Source: Lachnospiraceae bacterium (GTDB lineage: Bacteria; Bacillota_A; Clostridia; Lachnospirales; Lachnospiraceae). Taken from it: a stretch of DNA of 5,019 nucleotides. Below, piece after piece: positions 1 to 4,804 of this stretch. Every line of letters starts with the position of its first letter. Position 1 is the first letter of the stretch. The position numbers and the translations under genes were made by a program. The notes beneath the pieces are model-generated. The model made no database searches and was not told where the DNA came from. It worked only from the letters and a program-made list of their open reading frames with translations. The stretch is from contig JAGCZE010000141.1 in assembly GCA_017960415.1 (NCBI GenBank), positions 1 to 5,019 of the forward strand, read 5' to 3'.

Positions 1-120
1 GCTGCTGACCCACCCCAGCGTATTGCTTCCCCAGCAAATCTGTATCAGAATGATAACAGCAACTGCCCCTGCCATGAAGCCCAGAAATATCTTATCAAAA
101 TTGTCAAAAAACCTTTTCAT
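1..120 (-). CDS. Small single-pass membrane protein, N-terminal part (runs off the left edge)
   Basis: The first 40 codons are visible, beginning MKRFFDNFDKIFLGFMAGAV, and the frame is still open at base 1, so the C-terminus lies outside the window. A charged, phenylalanine-rich start (residues 1-10) leads into one hydrophobic helix at about residues 11-29, then a short polar stretch with two tryptophans. There is no signal-peptidase motif, so a single anchored helix is most likely. The ATG follows directly after the stop codon of the upstream gene, with a GGAGGT ribosome site inside that gene's last codons (8-base spacing), so the two are almost certainly co-translated. I do not recognise the family. 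Its job is best read from its partner, the Csx-like protein, but that is inference only. Confidence 0.7.
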   Translation of the reverse strand, partial: MKRFFDNFDKIFLGFMAGAVAVIILIQICWGSNTLGWVSS

Positions 121-501
121 CTATTCATACCTCCGGAATCTGACGAACTTGAACCGGGTTTCTCTGATGATCTCCCCGTTCTCATCTGTTCTTTCTATGG
201 TATTTCTCTCCGAACAAGCTGATACAACCTCAATTCCCTGCTGTATCAGCCGTTTCACGATCGCAAATGTCAGCGTGAATTCGCCTTGAACCATGGCGCA
301 GACTATGTTTCCCTCCAATGACATTATTCTTGATATGCATTCCTCAGCAAGTTTCGAAATATCATTTTCATCATGATCGGGAGGAACGACCGGAAACGGT
401 AAATCAACGATATCACCGTATTTTTGCGCGGCTTCTCTCTGATCTGTATCCCATTTTTGACTGGGATGGTTTGATAAGTTTACAAAAATATACTGCTCCA
501 T
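121..501 (-). CDS. Small Rossmann-like protein resembling CRISPR-associated (Csx-type) proteins
   Basis: A 126-residue soluble protein. The N-terminus reads as a first beta strand followed by the polar loop NLSNHPS (residues 8-14), a helix with W17 and Q21, then IVDLPFPVVPP (31-41). The second half has a strand, VQGEFTLTFAIVKRL (71-85), then a strand ending in SER (97-99), and closes with FKFVRFRRY (117-125). This order (strand, N/H loop, helix, later glycine loop and an SER/TTR-like end) resembles, from memory, small proteins annotated as CRISPR-associated, in the Csx15/Csx16/Csx20 style, some of which cleave cyclic oligoadenylate. That match is recollection, not a search, and no ring-nuclease activity is shown. 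The ATG at 501 has an AAGGAT site 6 bases upstream. It sits after the XRE gene and is stop-to-start adjacent to a membrane protein. No CRISPR repeats or cas genes are in the window. Confidence 0.8.
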   Translation of the reverse strand: MEQYIFVNLSNHPSQKWDTDQREAAQKYGDIVDLPFPVVPPDHDENDISKLAEECISRIMSLEGNIVCAMVQGEFTLTFAIVKRLIQQGIEVVSACSERNTIERTDENGEIIRETRFKFVRFRRYE

Positions 502-566
502 AGCATAATCCTTTTATATTAATTCAATAACAGTCATTTGCAAACAGGCCGAACAGCCCCATTTAT

Positions 567-594
567 GTTATATTTGCTTCGTTTGAATATACAA
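567..594 (-). promoter_or_regulatory. Candidate promoter for the Csx-like gene
   Basis: On the minus strand TTGTAT (589-594) and TATAAC (567-572) are separated by 16 bases. The -10 box matches the consensus at five of six positions; the -35 only at three. The implied start near 560 gives a leader of about 58 bases before the ATG at 501. The 114-base gap between the XRE stop and this gene is AT-rich and holds no other clear feature. The Csx-like and membrane-protein genes may also be read from the XRE promoter, as I see no terminator between them. Confidence 0.35.
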
Positions 595-615
595 CGTAAA
601 ACCTTTTTCAGTATA

Positions 616-975
616 TCAAATATTCACAAAGCTGTAAATATATTGCGGTTTGTTTTGTGCATAATGTATAATATGATCAACTTTGTTCTTGTAAATGAGT
701 ATAGCCTTTTTCCGTTCAAAAAAAGAAGAGGGCTCTTCGTCCCTCTCCTGGGATTCTCTCAGTATGTCATCAACCGTCGTGTTTAGCAGTCCTGCCAGTG
801 CGTAAATATTATCGAGTGTCGGGAGGCTGTCGCCCCTCTGCCATTTGTATACGGCCTGTTCCGACTCGAAGCCCATGAAATCGGCTACTTCCCTGACTGT
901 CAGCTTGCGTTCCTTACGTAGTTCCTTAAACCTTTTTCCTGTTTCCTTTGCGTCCAGTACTCTGAATACGTCCAT
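616..975 (-). CDS. XRE-family helix-turn-helix transcriptional regulator
   Basis: A 119-residue DNA-binding regulator. The HTH_3-type domain spans about residues 14-72: LTVREVADFMGF forms the first helix pair, EQAVYKWQRGDSLP (39-52) holds the recognition helix and the turn after it, and LDNIYALAGLLNTTVDDIL completes the five-helix fold. The KWQRG(D/E)SLPT pattern is typical of XRE regulators in clostridial genomes and mobile elements. The tail (73-119) is charged and then lysine- and tyrosine-rich, with no known sensor domain. I chose the ATG at 975 because AAAGGAGG lies 7 bases upstream. A longer open frame back to 1068 would run through the promoter and lacks a ribosome site. A promoter and paired operator-like sites lie just upstream, suggesting autorepression. 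The targets are inferred. Confidence 0.9.
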   Translation of the reverse strand: MDVFRVLDAKETGKRFKELRKERKLTVREVADFMGFESEQAVYKWQRGDSLPTLDNIYALAGLLNTTVDDILRESQERDEEPSSFFERKKAILIYKNKVDHIIHYAQNKPQYIYSFVNI

Positions 976-982
976 TTTGTGG

Positions 983-990
983 CCTCCTTT
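983..990 (-). promoter_or_regulatory. Strong ribosome binding site that fixes the XRE start
   Basis: Minus-strand AAAGGAGG sits 7 bases before the ATG at 975. It decides against the upstream in-frame ATGs at 1068 and in between, which have no comparable site. Confidence 0.85.
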
Positions 991-1039
991 GTGTGAAAGC
1001 GGGTTAACAGGGTTTCTCATCTTTTTTTGCTCTGAAACT

Positions 1040-1068
1040 ACTATACCAAGAACAGATCTTAAAAACAA
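1040..1068 (-). promoter_or_regulatory. Probable promoter of the XRE gene
   Basis: On the minus strand TTGTTT (1063-1068) and TATAGT (1040-1045) are separated by exactly 17 bases. The -10 matches the sigma-A consensus at five of six positions. The implied start near 1033 leaves a leader of about 58 bases. The spacer contains one of the two operator-like sites (1048-1060), so a bound repressor would block RNA polymerase directly. Confidence 0.55.
1048..1060. promoter_or_regulatory. Operator-like site 1 (inside the promoter spacer)
   Basis: On the plus strand this reads AAGAACAGATCTT. The ends AAGA and TCTT are mutual reverse complements, so the site is a partial palindrome. It recurs inverted at 1097-1109 with one change in 13 bases. 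Its place between the -35 and -10 boxes of the XRE promoter supports a repressor site, most simply for the XRE protein itself. Confidence 0.5.
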
Positions 1069-1091
1069 CGGGATAACGAGCGGGTTGTCAT

Positions 1092-1120
1092 ATTATAAGA
1101 CCTGTTCTTCGGCAAATTAA
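1092..1120 (-). promoter_or_regulatory. Second, upstream candidate promoter
   Basis: A perfect TATAAT (1092-1097, minus strand) has a weak TTAATT (1115-1120) 17 bases upstream. Operator-like site 2 (1097-1109) overlaps the last base of the -10 box and fills most of the spacer. It could be a second start for the XRE transcript. The poor -35 makes it uncertain. Confidence 0.35.
1097..1109. promoter_or_regulatory. Operator-like site 2 (inverted copy of site 1)
   Basis: On the minus strand this reads AAGAACAGGTCTT, matching site 1 at 12 of 13 positions in the opposite orientation. The centres of the two sites are 49 bases apart. The paired arrangement across two promoter-like boxes fits cooperative binding or looping by a dimeric repressor; that is inference. 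Confidence 0.5.
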
Positions 1121-1147
1121 AAAGGGTTAATACGCTCGGTGATAATT

Positions 1148-1167
1148 CCGGAACTTTAGAGTTCCGG
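1148..1167 (-). repeat. Perfect 8-bp hairpin spanning the VirD4-like stop codon
   Basis: On the minus strand CCGGAACT, a 4-base loop CTAA, and AGTTCCGG form a perfect stem of 8 pairs; the loop contains the TAA stop of the VirD4-like gene. What follows is AATTATCACC rather than a run of T, so it is not a standard intrinsic terminator. It could stabilise the 3' end of the mRNA, pause polymerase, or give partial termination. Confidence 0.55.
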
Positions 1168-2400
1168 CTCCATCCTCGCCAACATCGCGTCCAGGTCAAA
1201 GTTTTCACCGTATACCGGAGCCTGGCCGCGACGGAATATCCAGTTCATACCGACCGGCATGTTCAGAACCTTCTTTGCCGGGATATCACAGCGCTCCGCA
1301 ACGGATTTGGCTGTACCGACATCGTTTCCGCCAAGGTATACGTAAGTGTCGCAATTACCGATGATTGTTCTGCCATCATCACCATAGGCGCTTTCCAGCT
1401 GTGATTCTGCCTGGATCATCAACATTGTCGATATGCCTCTTGACCTTATAGAAGCTATCATTCTGGGAAAATCATCTATCTTGCAGTTCGTTGCAAAATC
1501 ATCAAGGATGAACCTGACCGGAACCGGCAGCCTGTTATCCGCACACTTCTTATCTGCGTAACCGCACAGCTCATTCATCGCCTGGGTAAAGAATATGTTG
1601 GCCAGCATATCCATGGAGCGGTCTGTATCGCTCACCACCACAAACAAAGCTGTCTTTTCCCTCCCGACTCCGGTGATATCGACATCATCCTTTGATGTCA
1701 TCCCGGCTATCTCAGGCGTTTCATACAGACCCAGACGGGAATTTATCGTAATCAGTATGGATTTGAGCGTTTTTCCTGCTGCAACGCGGAATTTTTCATA
1801 TGTAGCAACCGCATAGCTGTCAGGTTTGCTTTCCCTTAACTGGTCAATCAGCACATCCATCTTGTTCGCAGCTGTTGAATTGTTCTCATCAATCCTTATC
1901 AGTTCCAGAAGCTTGAACATTGAATGGAGGTTTCTCATATTTGTGGGACACGTCTCACGAAGATAAGCTATCAGTGACTGAATGAGCAGCTGTGCAGCCT
2001 CGTCCCAGAACGGATCCAGCGTTCTGGTGCCTTCCTTATGGGTTGCCAATACATGTGCGACCTTTACGATATCCTGACAGCTCCGAATATACATAAACGG
2101 ATTGTAGTGGGCCGAGTGAACCGGGTCGGTAAAATCAAGCTTCCTTACCTTGTAGCCCTTGGCCTTCAAGTATTTTCCGTACTTGGTGTAAAGATTTCCC
2201 TTCGGATCAGACACAATGTAGCTCCCTGTAGCCAAAAGAAGATTCGGCGTAACAATGCTCCTTGTTTTGCCCGAGCCTGCAGTCCCGACAACAAGTACAT
2301 TATTGTTTACCTTAGTATCATAGCAGTCAAGGCTGTAATACTTGTCCTTACCAAGGATCATTATATCCTTCATATTAAGATCTTTCTTGTTATCTGTCAT
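1156..2400 (-). CDS. VirD4/TraG-like conjugative coupling ATPase without membrane anchor
   Basis: A 414-residue P-loop ATPase of the type IV secretion coupling protein family, which delivers relaxase-bound DNA to the conjugation channel. Walker A is GTAGSGKT (39-46) and is followed by the family-typical TPNLL and SDPKGNLY (64-71). Walker B is FILDDFA (297-303), with a second aspartate where many relatives have glutamate. The segment IASIRSRGISTMLMIQAESQL (315-335) and then GNCDTYVYLGGND (348-360) are characteristic of this family in clostridial elements. Full-length coupling proteins are usually near 600 residues with N-terminal membrane helices. Here there are none, so the protein is soluble or needs a separate anchor. 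I chose the ATG at 2400, with GGGGG 8 bases upstream. A GTG at 2409 is in frame but overlaps that ribosome site. It lies 1 base after a possible micro-ORF and follows clpP. Confidence 0.93.
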   Translation of the reverse strand: MTDNKKDLNMKDIMILGKDKYYSLDCYDTKVNNNVLVVGTAGSGKTRSIVTPNLLLATGSYIVSDPKGNLYTKYGKYLKAKGYKVRKLDFTDPVHSAHYNPFMYIRSCQDIVKVAHVLATHKEGTRTLDPFWDEAAQLLIQSLIAYLRETCPTNMRNLHSMFKLLELIRIDENNSTAANKMDVLIDQLRESKPDSYAVATYEKFRVAAGKTLKSILITINSRLGLYETPEIAGMTSKDDVDITGVGREKTALFVVVSDTDRSMDMLANIFFTQAMNELCGYADKKCADNRLPVPVRFILDDFATNCKIDDFPRMIASIRSRGISTMLMIQAESQLESAYGDDGRTIIGNCDTYVYLGGNDVGTAKSVAERCDIPAKKVLNMPVGMNWIFRRGQAPVYGENFDLDAMLARMEPEL

Positions 2401-2401
2401 T

Positions 2402-2479
2402 TCATACACCCCCGTTTTCTATTAACGACCTGATATCTTCCTTCACAAAACATGGCACATCGCTTACCCCATCTTTCAC
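2402..2479 (-). CDS. Possible 25-residue micro-ORF bridging clpP and the VirD4-like gene
   Basis: A GTG at 2479-2477 overlaps the clpP stop as GTGA, and the frame stays open for 25 codons, ending in TGA one base before the ATG of the VirD4-like gene. The predicted peptide ends KEDIRSLIENGGV. An AAGGTG about 10 bases upstream of the GTG could serve as ribosome site. The fit to the gap suggests translational coupling, but a random frame of this length stays open fairly often, and I know no homologue. The ribosome site of the VirD4-like gene lies inside it. Confidence 0.25.
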   Translation of the reverse strand: MKDGVSDVPCFVKEDIRSLIENGGV

Positions 2480-3078
2480 GCCACATTGGTCACCTTATCG
2501 GTAATGTGGTCGCAAATTCCGAATTCAATGGCTTCCTGCGAGTTCATGTAATTGTCAAAGCTCGTCGCCTTGTCAATCTCTTCCTCTGTTTTGCCGGTGT
2601 GACGTACCAGAATCTCATTTATTATCCTTCTCGTTTCAAGGATTGAATCGGAAATATTCTTGATGGAAGTTGCCGAACCTCCTACCCCGTGTGACAGCAG
2701 CGGCTCATGTATCATGACCTTGCTGTGTTTCAGGATATATCTGCGGCCTTCTTCGCCACCTGCGAGAATAACCGCCGCCATACTTGCAGCCATGCCGGTG
2801 CATACAAGGTTGACCGGAACGCTGCTTCCCTGGATAACATCATAGATGACGAGTCCTGCGTTCACCTCGCCCCCGGGACTGTTGATATAGACCGTTACAG
2901 GCTCATCTCCGGCCTGTTCGAGGTACATGAACTGCGAGACAAATGAATCCGCCGTTTCCGGTGTTATCTCGCCCTGAAGGAATATTTTCCTGTTCATCAG
3001 GTGTCTTGTTGCCAATGAAACTTCCCTTGTTCCCTGTGCGCTTTCGACTTCGATACACGGTGTATTGAGCATCTTCAT
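2476..3078 (-). CDS. clpP: ClpP-family serine protease (accessory copy)
   Basis: A 200-residue ClpP peptidase, close to the usual 194-207. ClpP forms two stacked heptamer rings and degrades proteins fed by a Clp ATPase. The catalytic serine is S99 in GMAASMAA (95-102), the histidine H124 in MIHEP (122-126; the common form is MIHQP, so E replaces Q), and the aspartate D175 in SFDNYMNS. INSPGGEVNAG (65-75) and the tail EFGICDHI (185-192) are also typical. The first 20 residues differ from housekeeping ClpP. There is no Clp ATPase in the window, so it would rely on a host partner or act as an ATPase-independent protease. The ATG at 3078 has AAGGG 7 bases upstream. Between FliG-like gene and clpP lie 102 bases with a good promoter; the VirD4-like gene follows after 75 bases. 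It is probably a mobile-element copy beside the host's own clpP (inference). Confidence 0.93.
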   Translation of the reverse strand: MKMLNTPCIEVESAQGTREVSLATRHLMNRKIFLQGEITPETADSFVSQFMYLEQAGDEPVTVYINSPGGEVNAGLVIYDVIQGSSVPVNLVCTGMAASMAAVILAGGEEGRRYILKHSKVMIHEPLLSHGVGGSATSIKNISDSILETRRIINEILVRHTGKTEEEIDKATSFDNYMNSQEAIEFGICDHITDKVTNVA

Positions 3079-3139
3079 ATGAGTTCCCTTTCCTTTCCGT
3101 ATAGATAATCCATAATCACTTTTTTCTTGTTACAGGATG

Positions 3140-3169
3140 ATTATAGGTCATACGGATCAGAAATGTAAT
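3140..3169 (-). promoter_or_regulatory. Candidate promoter for clpP and the VirD4-like gene
   Basis: A perfect TATAAT (3140-3145, minus strand) has ATTACA (3164-3169) 18 bases upstream, or TTACAT one base nearer. ATTACA matches the -35 consensus at four of six positions. The predicted start near 3133 gives a leader of about 55 bases before the clpP ATG. The rest of the 102-base gap is AT-rich; I see no terminator after the FliG-like gene, so this promoter would add to read-through from upstream. Confidence 0.45.
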
Positions 3170-3180
3170 GAACCGCTCGT

Positions 3181-4215
3181 TTAGTTTTCTTCACTGTTAT
3201 CGTTTTCTTTTCTCGGTACTTTAATGGTCTGATAGCGATGTTGTCGATATTCTTCCAATAGTTTCATCACTTCTTTTTCACCTTCGCTGAACTCACAGTT
3301 TTCCAGCTCATTATTTTCAGCTTCGGACTGCCGTATGAGTAAGTTGACTACATCTGATCCTTCCATTACAATCTCGCCGGTATCCTCAAGCTTTCTGATT
3401 ATGTTATATGTTTTATAACACAGATTTTCCGCAGTATTTGCGTATACAAAATGATTCCTCATATCCATTTCTTCAGCTATCATATCAACCGCGCGTGAGG
3501 ACATGTTGGAGAAAACTTTTCGAACCGCCTCACCCGTCAGTGCAGTAAGTACAGCTGCGAGTTCCCGCATATCCATTTCCCTGAGGACACGTTGCAGATT
3601 CCGGTTGTCAAGATGACATATCGCATAATCAAGTGCACTGAACAGGTAGTATCTTCCTGTATCGGGCTCTGCAGCGACGCCTTTTGTCAGGTAATATTCC
3701 TCGGGAAAAGTCTTATCTTTGTTTCTTCGCTCTTCTTCCTTTTCCCTGTTTATATATGACGGACTATCCGTTAACGGATCATCTTTATCAGCATAGTCTT
3801 TTATTATGCCTTCCGGCAGCATCGATAAAAGAGACTCTTCCAGCATTCTCGGGTGTTCACCTGCCTGGAGCGCAAGAAGACCGTAAATAGTCATCAGATA
3901 CCTGAGTCCCATATACCCCTGCGGATCGTCTCGGAAATACCGGCGCATTCCAATTTCTTCTACAGATTCCGGACCGGTGCCGTCAACCAATAGAAGCCCC
4001 AGCGTATGCATCATCCCATTATCTCCAATGTCCTTAACATCCTGAAGTGTTTCTTCCAACACAAGCAGTCCTTCTTTACGGGCTATCTCTCCCAGCCGGA
4101 CAAGTGTGTTTATCGTTTTTATGAGAGAAAGATCACCTTCTGACTTCTCATCACCGACGGCTTGCCGGATAATTCTGTTGCATTCTCGAAGTTCGAAATA
4201 CATTAAGTCTTTCAT
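3181..4215 (-). CDS. Soluble MotA-like / FliG C-terminal-like chimeric protein
   Basis: A 344-residue protein without membrane helices or signal peptide. Residues 31-90 resemble the cytoplasmic loop of the flagellar stator MotA: LGEIARKEGLLVLEE (41-55) and LLLVDGTGPESVEEI (74-88). Residues 188-283 resemble the C-terminal torque domain of the rotor protein FliG: LDNRNLQRVLREMDMRELA (202-220), then FSNMSSRAVDMIAEEM (235-250) and IIRKLEDTGEIVM (272-284). From memory of E. coli FliG, R281, D288 and D289 align without gaps to R241, E248 and E249, while K264 becomes T224 and R297 becomes V257. The middle (140-180) is a charged linker and the tail acidic. In flagella these two regions contact each other; here they are in one chain beside clpP and a VirD4-like gene. 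The ATG at 4215 is set by AGGAGG 6 bases upstream; an ATG at 4278 would overlap the preceding gene and lacks such a site. Function unknown; a scaffold or regulator is possible. Confidence 0.85.
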   Translation of the reverse strand: MKDLMYFELRECNRIIRQAVGDEKSEGDLSLIKTINTLVRLGEIARKEGLLVLEETLQDVKDIGDNGMMHTLGLLLVDGTGPESVEEIGMRRYFRDDPQGYMGLRYLMTIYGLLALQAGEHPRMLEESLLSMLPEGIIKDYADKDDPLTDSPSYINREKEEERRNKDKTFPEEYYLTKGVAAEPDTGRYYLFSALDYAICHLDNRNLQRVLREMDMRELAAVLTALTGEAVRKVFSNMSSRAVDMIAEEMDMRNHFVYANTAENLCYKTYNIIRKLEDTGEIVMEGSDVVNLLIRQSEAENNELENCEFSEGEKEVMKLLEEYRQHRYQTIKVPRKENDNSEEN

Positions 4216-4221
4216 CGTTTT

Positions 4222-4227
4222 CCTCCT
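4222..4227 (-). promoter_or_regulatory. Ribosome binding site that fixes the FliG-like start
   Basis: Minus-strand AGGAGG sits 6 bases before the ATG at 4215, in the 22-base gap after the metallophosphoesterase stop. It decides against the longer in-frame start at 4278. Confidence 0.8.
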
Positions 4228-4237
4228 GACATTTACT

Positions 4238-4774
4238 TCACCCCTGCCTGAACGCCTCGTTATTTCTGAGTAGTTCATTGAAAGAAGCCGGGGTATAGTT
4301 ATTTATCATACATCCGGCATTCAGGGCATGATCCAGATTTTTCATAAACTCAAAGGTTTCGCTCTTCCGGTTATGTATATGCCCGTATATATGCCATGTA
4401 CCATGATAATAACCGTTCCACTCTGCCATGGGATAATGACACAGACATATCTGCTTATCCCCGTCCTGGATATGCATCATCTTTTCCACGCCTTCAAGAT
4501 AATGCAGGGCTTTCGGATTTTCCAGGATCGGTTGGTCATGATTCCCCAGGATCAGATACTTGTGTCCTTTAAGCTGGCGCAGATACCATTCCGGCGGGTT
4601 TTCACTGCGGTAGCATAGATCCCCGACTATATAAACCGTGTCATCAGGCTGAACCCTTCCGTTCCAGAGTTCGATCAATACATGATCCATCTCACTTCTG
4701 TCCGCAAACGGCCTGTGATCGAACCCGATCACGTTTGAATGTCCGAAATGCAGATCGCTGGTATACAAAATCAT
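4238..4774 (-). CDS. Calcineurin-like metallophosphoesterase
   Basis: A 178-residue enzyme of the binuclear-metal phosphoesterase fold. All metal and catalytic motifs are present: D7-L-H9 in TSDLHFGHSN, G51-D52 in YIVGDL, GNHD (77-80), H113 in CHYP, and GHIH (131-134). The short form with FGHxNVIxFDxRPF is common in Firmicutes and phages and is usually of unknown substrate; cleavage of a phosphodiester or nucleotide phosphate is expected. It is soluble and cytoplasmic. The ATG at 4774 has GGAGAG 9 bases upstream; a TTG two codons earlier lies too close to that site. It starts 30 bases after the HAD-like frame stops and ends 22 bases before the FliG-like start, so it is probably in one operon with both. 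The HAD neighbour suggests a shared role in phosphate-end processing (inference). Confidence 0.93.
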   Translation of the reverse strand: MILYTSDLHFGHSNVIGFDHRPFADRSEMDHVLIELWNGRVQPDDTVYIVGDLCYRSENPPEWYLRQLKGHKYLILGNHDQPILENPKALHYLEGVEKMMHIQDGDKQICLCHYPMAEWNGYYHGTWHIYGHIHNRKSETFEFMKNLDHALNAGCMINNYTPASFNELLRNNEAFRQG

Positions 4775-4804
4775 ATGCAATCACTCTCCTATGAAGTCCC
4801 TAAA

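Noticed and set aside
541..560. Two AACAG copies in the leader of the Csx-like gene as a further operator
   Set aside because: They lack the AAGA and TCTT ends of the 13-base sites near the XRE promoter, so the similarity is too short.
976..1068. Longer N-terminal extension of the XRE gene from an ATG at 1068
   Set aside because: It would translate through the promoter and operator region, has no ribosome site, and the extra 31 residues do not resemble a domain. The ATG at 975 has a near-perfect site.
2038..2433. Plus-strand open frames, the longest 131 codons, over the minus-strand genes
   Set aside because: They lie opposite strong protein-coding genes, have no ribosome sites, and give sequences without recognisable domains.
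2410..2455. Alternative 18-codon ORF starting at an ATG in the clpP to VirD4-like gap
   Set aside because: It has no ribosome site, gives an unremarkable cysteine- and arginine-rich peptide, and overlaps the VirD4-like start out of frame.
3171..3182. AACGAGCGG shared in inverse orientation with bases 1075-1083
   Set aside because: A 9-base match between two intergenic regions is expected by chance in 5 kb, and the flanks do not align well.
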